A stretch of DNA of 5,066 nucleotides from Paracoccaceae bacterium (lineage in GTDB: Bacteria > Pseudomonadota > Alphaproteobacteria > Rhodobacterales > Rhodobacteraceae): positions 1-5,066 of the forward strand of contig DAOUPC010000210.1 in assembly GCA_030626365.1 (NCBI GenBank), given 5' to 3'. A model generated the notes under the pieces. The model did no database searches, was not told the DNA's origin, and worked only from the letters and a program-made list of their open reading frames with translations. Each line of letters starts with the position of its first letter. Positions within the stretch are counted from its first letter, which is position 1. A program made the translations under genes and the position numbers. This document shows positions 1 to 5,066 of the stretch, one piece after another.

Positions 1-1048
1 CCCGCATCCCCTGCATAAGTTCCTGATAGTAATGCAGGTTATGCCAGGTCAACAACATGCCGCTGATCATTTCCTGCGCCCGGAACACGTGATGCAGATA
101 AGCGCGTGAATAGGACCGGCAGGCCGGGCATGTGCAATCCTCGTCCAGCGGGCGCGGGTCATCGGCGTGGCGGGCGTTTTTGATATTGATCACCCCGCGC
201 CGGGTAAACACCTGCCCGGTACGCCCCGAGCGCGACGGCAACACGCAATCCATCATGTCGATCCCGCGCGCGACGGCCCCGACAATATCGTCCGGCTTGC
301 CCACCCCCATCAGATAGCGCGGCCTGTCAGCCGGTAGCATGTCCGGCGCATAATCCAGCACCTCAAACATGGCCGACTGCCCCTCGCCCACGGCAAGGCC
401 ACCCACCGCATAGCCATCAAACCCGATCTCGGTCAGCTTTTCGGCGCTTTCGGCGCGCTGATCGGGGAAAATGCTGCCTTGCTGGATACCGAACAGCGCA
501 TGGCCCGGCCGGTCGCCGAACGCATCGCGCGACCGCTGTGCCCACCGCATTGACAGGCGCATGGACTCAAGCGCCTGCGACTCGGTCGCCGGGAACGGGG
601 TGCATTCGTCAAAACACATGACAATGTCACTGCCCAGAAGCGCCTGAATTTCCATCGATCGTTCCGGGGTGATCTCGTGACGCGACCCGTCAATGTGGGA
701 TTTGAACGTAACCCCCTGTTCGGTCAGCTTGCGCAGGCCGGACAGGCTCATCACCTGAAACCCGCCCGAATCCGTCAGGATGGGCCGGTCCCAGTTCATG
801 AACCGGTGCAATCCACCCAACCGGTCGATGCGTTCCGCCGTGGGGCGCAGCATCAGATGATAGGTATTGCCCAGCAGGATGTCTGCCCCCGTGGCGGCCA
901 CACTTTCGGGCAGCATCGCCTTGACCGTGGCCGCCGTGCCGACCGGCATGAAGGCCGGCGTGCGAATGTCCCCACGCGTGGTGTGAATCACCCCGGTGCG
1001 GGCCTTGCCGTCGGTGGCATTCAGATCAAAGGAAACAGGGCGGGTCAT
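1..1048 (-). CDS. tgt: Queuine/preQ1 tRNA-ribosyltransferase (tRNA-guanine transglycosylase), C-terminus cut by window edge
   Basis: Tgt swaps guanine-34 for preQ1 in the wobble position of GUN-anticodon tRNAs (Asp, Asn, His, Tyr), the entry step for queuosine in the cytoplasm. Reading the minus strand from the ATG at 1048 gives 349 uninterrupted codons; bacterial Tgt is usually about 375 residues, so roughly the last 25 are missing off the left edge. Visible hallmarks are the DSGGFQVMSL active-site loop with D93 (equivalent of Zymomonas D102), the GGLAVGEG substrate loop, the catalytic nucleophile D267 in MDCVLPSRSGRTG, and the complete zinc site C305, C307, C310 (DCTCPAC) plus H336 in LTWHN. 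The start is supported by the typical N-terminus (MTRPVSFDLNATDG) although the ribosome site is weak (GAAAG about ten bases upstream). It is transcribed divergently from the SPFH gene. No queA or other queuosine gene is visible; any would lie beyond the left edge. Identification is secure. Confidence 0.97.
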   Translation of the reverse strand, partial: MTRPVSFDLNATDGKARTGVIHTTRGDIRTPAFMPVGTAATVKAMLPESVAATGADILLGNTYHLMLRPTAERIDRLGGLHRFMNWDRPILTDSGGFQVMSLSGLRKLTEQGVTFKSHIDGSRHEITPERSMEIQALLGSDIVMCFDECTPFPATESQALESMRLSMRWAQRSRDAFGDRPGHALFGIQQGSIFPDQRAESAEKLTEIGFDGYAVGGLAVGEGQSAMFEVLDYAPDMLPADRPRYLMGVGKPDDIVGAVARGIDMMDCVLPSRSGRTGQVFTRRGVINIKNARHADDPRPLDEDCTCPACRSYSRAYLHHVFRAQEMISGMLLTWHNLHYYQELMQGMR

Positions 1049-1150
1049 GGCGTGGCTTTCGTTGCTAAGTCCCGGCACTTGCCCGATCACGCCCCTATTT
1101 GCAAGTCACGCCCAAGTTTGACACACTTACCACAACACCCCGCCGCCCAA

Positions 1151-1174
1151 CTTGAAATCAGGCTTGAAATCAGC
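1151..1174. repeat. Tandem 12-bp direct repeat in the divergent tgt/SPFH intergenic region
   Basis: The 11-mer CTTGAAATCAG occurs at 1151-1161 and again at 1163-1173, a head-to-tail duplication with a 12-bp period. Each copy contains TTGAAA, a fair -35-like hexamer (1152-1157 and 1164-1169). The first copy is followed, 18 bases on, by a poor -10 candidate TATTTC (1176-1181). It lies 63 bases before the SPFH start and about 100 bases from the tgt start. It could be a paired regulator site or part of a promoter, but two copies in one sequence do not prove function. The rest of this 188-bp spacer shows no gene. Confidence 0.5.
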
Positions 1175-1223
1175 CTATTTCACCCCCAAATGCGTGCCAT
1201 TGCACACAATTCAATCATCAACC

Positions 1224-1228
1224 GGAGG
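1224..1228 (+). promoter_or_regulatory. Shine-Dalgarno site of the SPFH gene
   Basis: GGAGG sits eight bases before the ATG at 1237. This is the strongest ribosome site in the window and fixes the start of the SPFH reading frame just ahead of its N-terminal membrane segment. Confidence 0.85.
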
Positions 1229-1236
1229 TTATTTGC

Positions 1237-2127
1237 ATGAGCGAAGACCAGATATTGAGTATCCTGTCCGAAAGCGCGATCTACATTCTTGGCGCGATCT
1301 TCCTTATTGTTGTCATCCTCAAAGGTATCCGCATCGTGCCGCAGTCGGAAAAATACGTGGTCGAACGCTTTGGGCGGCTGCATTCGGTGCTGGGGCCTGG
1401 CATCAACTTTGTCATCCCGTTTCTGGACGCAGTGGCACATAAAATTTCGATCCTTGAACGCCAACTGCCTAGCGCCCAACAGGACGCGATCACCAAGGAC
1501 AACGTACTGGTGCAGGTCGAAACCTCTGTGTTTTACCGCATCATCGAGCCGGAAAAGACCGTTTATCGCATCCGCGACGTGGACGCGGCCATCTCAACCA
1601 CTGTCGCTGGTATCGTGCGCGCCGAGATCGGCAAGATGGATCTGGACGAAGTGCAATCCAACCGTGACCAGCTGATCGGCACCATCAAACGGGCGGTCGA
1701 GAATTCGGTCGATGATTGGGGTATCGAAGTCACCCGCACCGAAATTCTGGACGTGAACCTTGATCAGGCGACCCGCGACGCGATGCTGCAACAGCTGAAC
1801 GCCGAACGGGCACGGCGCGCCCAGGTAACCGAAGCCGAAGGCACACGCCGCAGTGTCGAACTGGCCGCCGACGCCGAACTTTACGCAGCCGAGCAAACCG
1901 CCAAGGCACGCCGCATTCAGGCCGATGCCGAGGCCTATGCAACCGAAGTCGTCGCCAAGGCGATCAAGGAAAACGGCATCGAGGCCGCGCAATATCAGGT
2001 CGCCCTGAAACAGGTCGAGGCGCTGGCAGCCCTTGGCAACGGGGACGGCAAACAGACCATCATCCTGCCCGCAGATGCGGTGCAGGCCTTTGGTAACGCG
2101 TTCAAAATGCTGAAGGGCGGGTCGTAA
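1237..2127 (+). CDS. SPFH/band-7 (stomatin/prohibitin-like) membrane protein, QmcA type
   Basis: A 296-residue member of the SPFH (stomatin, prohibitin, flotillin, HflK/C) superfamily, close in design and length to E. coli QmcA. It starts with a single membrane anchor (about residues 13-29, AIYILGAIFLIVVILKG), followed by the SPFH domain (about 33-190) with the family signatures VPQSEKYVVERFGR, GPGINFVIPF, LPSAQQDAITKDNV and RAEIGKMDLDEV. A charged Ala/Glu/Arg-rich coiled-coil arm (about 186-245, NAERARRAQVTEAEG onward) comes next, then the typical hydrophobic tail TIILPADAVQAFGNAFKML. Such proteins build large ring- or cage-like oligomers at the inner membrane and are linked to membrane-microdomain organisation and protease regulation; the exact role of QmcA-type members is not settled. 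It overlaps the downstream nfeD-like gene by one base, which indicates co-translation and a shared complex. An HflK/HflC identity is less likely: there is only one SPFH gene and its partner is NfeD. Confidence 0.95.
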   Translation: MSEDQILSILSESAIYILGAIFLIVVILKGIRIVPQSEKYVVERFGRLHSVLGPGINFVIPFLDAVAHKISILERQLPSAQQDAITKDNVLVQVETSVFYRIIEPEKTVYRIRDVDAAISTTVAGIVRAEIGKMDLDEVQSNRDQLIGTIKRAVENSVDDWGIEVTRTEILDVNLDQATRDAMLQQLNAERARRAQVTEAEGTRRSVELAADAELYAAEQTAKARRIQADAEAYATEVVAKAIKENGIEAAQYQVALKQVEALAALGNGDGKQTIILPADAVQAFGNAFKMLKGGS

Positions 2128-2402
2128 TGACCTTCCACACGCTTTGGTGGGTATGGATGGCCGCCGCCCTGGTGATGGCCATCCTTGAGGTGCTGGCCCC
2201 CGGCTTTGTCTTTCTGGGCTTTGCCATCGGTGCGCTGGCGGTATCGCTGATCCTGCTGAACACCGGGCTGGTTCTGGGCCTGCCGGTGCTGTTGTTGCTG
2301 TTTGCCGGGCTGTCCCTTGTGGCGTGGCTGGCCCTGCGCCGGTTCTTTGCGATGCCCAAAGGGCAGGTCAAACGGTTCGAAGGCGATATCAACGACAGAT
2401 AA
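2127..2402 (+). CDS. Short NfeD-family membrane protein, partner of the SPFH protein
   Basis: A 91-residue, very hydrophobic protein with about three membrane segments (roughly residues 7-23, 27-45 and 49-70). It has the NfeD-type stretch EVLAPGFVFLGFAIGALAVS and ends in a basic cytoplasmic tail (MPKGQVKRFEGDINDR). NfeD-family proteins are encoded beside SPFH genes across bacteria and are thought to form or stabilise a shared membrane assembly. The ATG uses the last base of the upstream TAA (TAATG), so translation is probably coupled. Compared with the roughly 145-150 residue form such as E. coli YbbL, the C-terminal OB-fold domain is absent. The 134 bases after the stop, read in the same frame, do not resemble an OB fold, so this looks like a naturally short form rather than a frameshifted one. 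Family assignment is firm; its biochemical activity is unknown. Confidence 0.88.
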   Translation: MTFHTLWWVWMAAALVMAILEVLAPGFVFLGFAIGALAVSLILLNTGLVLGLPVLLLLFAGLSLVAWLALRRFFAMPKGQVKRFEGDINDR

Positions 2403-2414
2403 TCACGGGCATTG

Positions 2415-2443
2415 GCATCTGTGCGGCATCTGCGACATCTGCG
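2415..2443. repeat. Three short direct repeats (CATCTG-GCG type) after nfeD
   Basis: GCATCTGTGCG (2415-2425), GCATCTGCG (2426-2434) and ACATCTGCG (2435-2443) follow head to tail just after the nfeD stop. The last copy runs into the left arm of the hairpin at 2439-2465. It looks like local slippage duplication. It could also compete with the hairpin for pairing, but nothing shows a function. Confidence 0.45.
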
Positions 2444-2465
2444 TAAAAAGTCCCTTTTGACGCAG
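2439..2465 (+). terminator. Hairpin between nfeD and sufT, possible terminator
   Basis: The 12-base arms CTGCGTAAAAAG (2439-2450) and CTTTTGACGCAG (2454-2465) pair with one mismatch around a three-base loop (TCC). The arms are AT-rich next to the loop and there is no T-run after the stem, so it is not a textbook Rho-independent terminator. Its place, 37 bases after the SPFH-nfeD unit and before the TATAAT elements of the next unit, fits a role in ending or stabilising the upstream transcript. Confidence 0.45.
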
Positions 2466-2493
2466 TTGCCTCCAGCCTCTGGACGGGCGCGGA

Positions 2494-2511
2494 TATAATC
2501 CCTATATAATC
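2494..2511 (+). promoter_or_regulatory. Tandem TATAAT (-10-like) elements upstream of sufT
   Basis: TATAATC occurs at 2494-2500 and again at 2505-2511, an 11-bp spacing that is one helical turn. Each contains a perfect consensus -10 hexamer in otherwise GC-rich DNA, 26-38 bases before the sufT ATG. No good -35 hexamer sits 16-18 bases upstream of either; TTGACG at 2457-2462 is too far away and lies inside the hairpin. This suggests either an activator-dependent promoter or a regulator binding the repeat. An iron or Fe-S regulator (IscR, Irr) would be reasonable for a suf gene, but I do not recognise its box here. Confidence 0.55.
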
Positions 2512-2536
2512 ACTCAGGTAAGACAAAGAGGCCCAA

Positions 2537-2899
2537 ATGACCCACGCCACCGAACCATTTGAAGGCGCGCCACTGATTGCGCCATCGTCCACTGATCATG
2601 CGCTTTACGACCAGGTGGTCGAGGCGTGCCGCAGCGTGTATGACCCGGAAATTCCGGTTAATATATACGAACTGGGCCTGATCTATACCATCGACATCAA
2701 TGACCACAACGAGGTCAAGATCCTGATGTCCCTGACCGCGCCCGGCTGTCCGGTAGCTGGTGAAATGCCCGGCTGGCTGGCCGATGCGATCGAACCCGTT
2801 CCCGGCGTCAAAACGGTTGACGTTGAACTGATCTGGGAGCCGCCCTGGGGCATGGAAATGATGTCCGACGAGGCCCGTCTTGAACTGGGTTTCATGTAG
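2537..2899 (+). CDS. sufT: SufT-like Fe-S cluster assembly factor (MIP18/DUF59 family)
   Basis: A 120-residue MIP18-family (DUF59) protein. Family members help mature iron-sulfur proteins; in bacteria SufT acts with the Suf machinery as an accessory maturation factor in the cytoplasm. The signature DPEIPVNIYELGLIY lies at residues 36-50. The conserved cysteine C71 is in LTAPGCPVAGEMP, and the conserved C-terminal block EPPWGMEMMSDEARLELGF spans about 101-119. That block is typical of the SufT group rather than of the PaaD phenylacetate-oxygenase branch of the same superfamily. The start is supported by AAAGAGG (2525-2531) five bases upstream, and the length is normal for stand-alone SufT. It is followed 76 bases later by the A-type carrier gene, consistent with a Fe-S role. 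The core sufBCDS genes are not in the window. Confidence 0.92.
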   Translation: MTHATEPFEGAPLIAPSSTDHALYDQVVEACRSVYDPEIPVNIYELGLIYTIDINDHNEVKILMSLTAPGCPVAGEMPGWLADAIEPVPGVKTVDVELIWEPPWGMEMMSDEARLELGFM

Positions 2900-2916
2900 G
2901 CAGGCCCCACAAGGCG

Positions 2917-2937
2917 CTGGCCCATAAGTACTGGCCC
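2917..2937. repeat. Short direct repeat CTGGCCC in the sufT-sufA gap
   Basis: CTGGCCC is present at 2917-2923 and 2931-2937, 14 bases apart, in the 76-base gap between sufT and the carrier gene. The gap also holds TAGAAT (2939-2944), five of six bases of a -10 box, with no matching -35. The gap might therefore carry a weak internal promoter, but this is only a possibility. Confidence 0.25.
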
Positions 2938-2961
2938 CTAGAATTGACCCCGAGAACTGGC

Positions 2962-2967
2962 AAGGAG
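2962..2967 (+). promoter_or_regulatory. Shine-Dalgarno site of the A-type carrier gene
   Basis: AAGGAG lies eight bases before the ATG at 2976 and selects this start. Confidence 0.75.
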
Positions 2968-2975
2968 ACATCCGA

Positions 2976-3341
2976 ATGTTTGGTATTCCCGGCAAGAACG
3001 CAGTCAGCCTGACGCCAAAAGCGGCTGCGCAGATCGTCAGGCTTATGACCAGGGATGGTCATTCGGGCCTGCGTATCGGTGTCAAAAAGGGCGGCTGTGC
3101 CGGCATGGAATATACCATGGATTTCGTCACCGCCCCCGACCCGAATGACGAGGTGGTTGAACAGGATGGCGCGCGGGTGCTGATCGCGCCCATGGCGCAG
3201 ATGTTCCTGTTTGGCACCGAAATCGATTACGAGGTCAGCCTGCTTGAGGCGGGGTTCAAGTTCAAGAATCCCAACGTCTCAGAGGCGTGCGGCTGTGGCG
3301 AATCGATCAAGTTTGACGACAGCCTGCACGCCGAACCGTGA
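2976..3341 (+). CDS. sufA: A-type iron-sulfur carrier protein, SufA/IscA type (HesB family)
   Basis: A 121-residue HesB/IscA-family protein that binds a cluster (or iron) and passes it to apo-proteins after assembly on the Suf scaffold. All three ligand cysteines are present: C41 in KKGGCAGMEY, and C105 and C107 in EACGCGESIKF, giving the classical C-x63-C-x-C layout. The N-terminal half has the usual LTPKAAAQIVRLM helix, and the FKNPNVSEACGCGES tail is typical. The glutamate and serine right after CGCG resemble SufA/IscA more than ErpA, which usually has CGCGSSF; the choice of sufA over iscA is by context with sufT, so the symbol is less certain than the family. Length is normal for SufA. 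The stop overlaps the start of the TfoX-like gene in a GTGA junction. Confidence 0.9.
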   Translation: MFGIPGKNAVSLTPKAAAQIVRLMTRDGHSGLRIGVKKGGCAGMEYTMDFVTAPDPNDEVVEQDGARVLIAPMAQMFLFGTEIDYEVSLLEAGFKFKNPNVSEACGCGESIKFDDSLHAEP

Positions 3342-3652
3342 GCGTCTCTGACGCTGACATTGCATTCGCACACGACCTGTTTGCGCCCCTGGGCGACATC
3401 ACTTCGCGTAAAATGATGGGCGGGCTTTCGATTTATGCGGATGGCCGGATATTCGCCATTCTCGACAGCGAGGCCACGCCTTACCTCAAGGCCAAGGGGC
3501 CGATGGCCGAACATCTTGCCACGGTGGGGGCACGTCAGTTCGGCGCTGAAAGCGGCAAGGTAATGGGCTACTGGACCCTGCCCGACACAGCACTGGATGA
3601 CCCCGAAATCGCAAGCGACTGGGCCAGACAGGCACTGGATGCGCTGGACTGA
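3338..3652 (+). CDS. TfoX/Sxy N-terminal-domain protein, function unknown
   Basis: A 104-residue protein matching the TfoX N-terminal domain: the core SRKMMGGLSIYADGRIFAIL (about residues 23-42), a lysine-containing strand (YLKAKG, 49-54), then KVMGYWTLPDTALDDPEIASDWARQALDAL with the usual YWxLP turn and C-terminal helix. The full competence regulator TfoX/Sxy of gammaproteobacteria has this domain plus a helical C-terminal domain. This protein carries only the N-terminal one, so a competence role should not be assumed. The start is the GTG at 3338, overlapping the upstream TGA (GTGA) by four bases; there is no separate strong ribosome site, so it probably relies on ribosomes finishing the carrier gene. 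tpiA follows after 35 bases. The domain call is good; the function is not known. Confidence 0.85.
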   Translation: MSVSDADIAFAHDLFAPLGDITSRKMMGGLSIYADGRIFAILDSEATPYLKAKGPMAEHLATVGARQFGAESGKVMGYWTLPDTALDDPEIASDWARQALDALD

Positions 3653-3673
3653 CCATCATACCTGAACCCCGAC

Positions 3674-3680
3674 AAAGGAA
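3674..3680 (+). promoter_or_regulatory. Shine-Dalgarno site of tpiA
   Basis: AAAGGAA lies seven bases before the ATG at 3688 in the 35-base gap after the TfoX-like gene. No promoter is evident in that gap, so tpiA is likely read from upstream. Confidence 0.7.
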
Positions 3681-3687
3681 CCTGCAC

Positions 3688-4440
3688 ATGCGGCGCAAAC
3701 TGGCAGCTGGAAACTGGAAGATGAACGGCACGGGCGATGACCTGGCCATGCTGAAAGACCTGGCCGGGGCGCATAGTGATCCGGGCTGTGAAATCCTGAT
3801 CTGCCCGCCTGCCCCGCTGATCCACCGCGCCGCCACCACCCTGCAAGGCAGTGCCATCACCATCGGCGGACAAGATTGCCACCCCCGGACCACAGGCGCG
3901 CATACCGGCGACACAAGTGCCGCGATGCTGGTGGATGCGGGGGCGCGATACGTCATCACCGGGCATTCCGAACGGCGCGCCGATCACGGCGAACAGGACG
4001 CGGATGTGCGCACCAAAACCACCACCGCCCTTGAGGCAGGATTGCAGGTCATCGTCTGCCTGGGCGAAAGCCTGGCACAGCGCGAGGCCGGCAATACGCT
4101 GGACGTTATCGGGGCCCAGTTGTCTGCGTCCGTGCCGGATGGCGTGACGGGGAAAACCGTGGTCATTGCCTATGAACCGATCTGGGCCATTGGCACCGGC
4201 AAGGTGCCCACGCTGGCGCAAATCGGCGAGGTGCATGATTTCATTCGCGCCCGGTTGAAAGACCGCTTTGGCGCACAAAACGGTCAGTCGTTCCGCCTGC
4301 TTTACGGCGGGTCGGTCAAACCGGGCAATGCGGCGGAAATCTTTGCCGTGCCAAACGTCGATGGCGCGCTGGTCGGCGGGGCCTCTTTGGGCGTGGCGGA
4401 TTTTTCACCGATCATCGCGGCCCTATTGGGCGCGAGCTGA
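3688..4440 (+). CDS. tpiA: Triosephosphate isomerase
   Basis: Interconverts dihydroxyacetone phosphate and glyceraldehyde 3-phosphate in glycolysis, gluconeogenesis and the Calvin cycle; a cytoplasmic TIM-barrel dimer. At 250 residues the length is normal. All catalytic groups are visible: N9 and K11 in AAGNWKMNG, the electrophile H93 in VITGHSERR, the general base E163 in AYEPIWAIGTGKVPT (loop 6 closes over the substrate at about 166-176), and the phosphate-binding YGGSVKPGNA (206-215) and LVGGASL (228-234). The start gives the canonical N-terminus a few residues before the first strand and has a good ribosome site. It is the last plus-strand gene of the sufT-to-tpiA group, 35 bases after the TfoX-like gene, and faces the minus-strand TRAP gene. 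No truncation or missing active-site residue is seen. Confidence 0.98.
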   Translation: MRRKLAAGNWKMNGTGDDLAMLKDLAGAHSDPGCEILICPPAPLIHRAATTLQGSAITIGGQDCHPRTTGAHTGDTSAAMLVDAGARYVITGHSERRADHGEQDADVRTKTTTALEAGLQVIVCLGESLAQREAGNTLDVIGAQLSASVPDGVTGKTVVIAYEPIWAIGTGKVPTLAQIGEVHDFIRARLKDRFGAQNGQSFRLLYGGSVKPGNAAEIFAVPNVDGALVGGASLGVADFSPIIAALLGAS

Positions 4441-4463
4441 CACCCCTATCCTTGCCAAAATCA

Positions 4464-4500
4464 GCGGGCAAAGCGCACCTTTCTGGTACGCCTCGCCCGC
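4464..4500 (-). terminator. Long imperfect hairpin between convergent tpiA and dctM-like genes, likely (bidirectional) terminator
   Basis: Arms at 4464-4479 and 4485-4500 pair over 16 positions with three mismatches around a TTTCT loop; the closing stem is GCGGGC/GCCCGC. On the minus strand the stem is followed by TGATTTT, a modest U-tract, ten bases after the dctM stop, so it serves that gene best. On the plus strand it lies 23 bases after the tpiA stop with no U-tract behind it. Convergent placement suggests it protects both transcripts. Confidence 0.65.
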
Positions 4501-4509
4501 CGTTAGACG

Positions 4510-5066
4510 CTATTTGGTGATTATCTCGGGGCCCATCAGCGCATTCGGGATCATCGTGCTAAGCCATGGAATATAGGTCACCATAATCAGGAACACGAAC
4601 AATACCGCCAGGAACGGCAGCGCGGCACGCACCACCGCCATCATCGGCATCCCCGCCACGCCGGACGTGACAAACAGGTTCAGCCCGACGGGCGGCGTTA
4701 TCATCCCGATTTCCATGTTGACCACCATGATGATCCCTAGGTGAATGGGATCAATGCCCAGTTCGATGGCAATCGGAAACACCAGTGGCGCAACGATCAC
4801 CAGCAACCCTGACGGTTCCATGAACTGCCCACCGATCAGCAGGATCACGTTGACCATGATCAGGAACACCACCGGGCCAAAACCCGCCGACAGCATGACA
4901 TTGGCAATGCTCTGCGGTATCTGTTCTTCGGTCAGCACATGTTTCAGGATCAGCGCATTGGCGATCACGAACATCAGCGTCACGGTCAACTTGCCCGCGT
5001 CAAACAGCGCTCGCTTGGTATCAGGGTGCGTCCAGACCGTCACCAGCGCCATTGGGGCCTGCAACA
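4510..5066 (-). CDS. TRAP transporter large permease subunit, DctM family (C-terminal part only)
   Basis: The visible 185 codons including the stop (TAG at 4510-4512) are the C-terminal portion of a DctM-type permease; the full family protein is about 430 residues, so more than half lies beyond the right edge. DctM is the twelve-helix, ion-coupled transport subunit that works with a small DctQ subunit and a periplasmic binding protein to import organic acids and similar anions. Seen here are several hydrophobic spans and the conserved stretch GQFMEPSGLLVIVAPLVFPI, then the GIDPIHLGIIMVVNMEIGM block, the ITPPVGLNLFVTSG turn and the typical ending MVTYIPWLSTMIPNALMGPE. The frame is open to the window end, so no start should be assigned here. 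Substrate cannot be told from this part. The gene converges on tpiA and is functionally unrelated to it. Confidence 0.95.
   Translation of the reverse strand, partial: LQAPMALVTVWTHPDTKRALFDAGKLTVTLMFVIANALILKHVLTEEQIPQSIANVMLSAGFGPVVFLIMVNVILLIGGQFMEPSGLLVIVAPLVFPIAIELGIDPIHLGIIMVVNMEIGMITPPVGLNLFVTSGVAGMPMMAVVRAALPFLAVLFVFLIMVTYIPWLSTMIPNALMGPEIITK

Noticed and set aside
1118..1123. Perfect TTGACA -35 hexamer upstream of the SPFH gene
   Set aside because: No -10-like hexamer is found 16-18 bases downstream (the bases there are CGCCGC), so it was not called as a promoter.
677..1240. 187-codon plus-strand open frame
   Set aside because: It lies almost entirely antisense to the well-conserved tgt gene, resembles no known family and has no ribosome site; a shadow frame of GC-rich DNA.
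1594..1992. 132-codon minus-strand open frame opposite the SPFH gene
   Set aside because: Its glycine- and leucine-rich translation mirrors the coiled-coil codons of the SPFH protein; no support as a gene.
2403..2536. Possible frameshifted remainder of a longer NfeD (OB-fold domain)
   Set aside because: Continuing the same frame past the nfeD stop gives a basic, proline-containing stretch that soon stops and does not look like an OB fold; the region instead holds repeats, a hairpin and promoter-like sites.
2510..2995. 161-codon minus-strand open frame opposite sufT
   Set aside because: sufT has clear family motifs and a ribosome site over the same region; the antisense frame has neither.
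3568..4278. 236-codon minus-strand open frame opposite tpiA
   Set aside because: tpiA on the plus strand has every catalytic motif over the same bases; the antisense frame has no recognisable motif and is a codon-bias artefact.
4510..5064. Treating the right-edge frame as a complete 184-residue protein starting at TTG
   Set aside because: The sequence begins in the middle of a DctM permease and the frame is open to the window edge, so the apparent start is an artefact of truncation.

Overview
The window looks like ordinary chromosomal DNA from an alphaproteobacterium, most likely a Rhodobacterales (Roseobacter-type) marine species. This rests on the GC-rich coding sequence, the close match of Tgt to the Zymomonas-type enzyme, the SPFH/short-NfeD pair, the stand-alone sufT-sufA pair and the TRAP-type DctM permease. 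The taxonomic call is an inference from protein character, not from a database search. No tRNA, rRNA, CRISPR array, insertion sequence, att site or prophage gene is visible.

Layout. Positions 1-1048 (minus strand) hold most of tgt (queuine tRNA-ribosyltransferase), running off the left edge. A 188-bp divergent intergenic region follows. It separates tgt from a two-gene plus-strand unit: an SPFH/band-7 membrane protein of the QmcA type (1237-2127) and a short NfeD-family partner (2127-2402), joined by a one-base stop/start overlap. A hairpin and a tandem TATAAT element lie between this unit and the next group. That group is also on the plus strand: sufT (2537-2899), a SufA/IscA-type A-type carrier (2976-3341), a small TfoX N-terminal-domain protein whose GTG start overlaps the sufA stop (3338-3652), and tpiA (3688-4440). 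The right edge carries the C-terminal part of a TRAP transporter large permease (dctM-like) on the minus strand. It converges on tpiA, with a long imperfect hairpin between the two stop codons.

How the genes work together. The SPFH and NfeD proteins probably form one membrane assembly, as such pairs do elsewhere. SufT and the A-type carrier both belong to iron-sulfur cluster maturation and are plausibly co-expressed. The TfoX-domain protein is translationally coupled to the carrier but has no assignable function. TpiA is a housekeeping glycolytic/gluconeogenic enzyme that may simply share the transcript. Tgt (tRNA queuosine modification) and DctM (organic-acid uptake) are independent neighbours.

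I did not find a convincing undescribed system. The most second-look-worthy points are the sufT-sufA-tfoX-tpiA cluster, the GTGA coupling to an orphan TfoX-N domain, the NfeD protein that lacks its usual soluble domain, and the duplicated TATAAT element before sufT.
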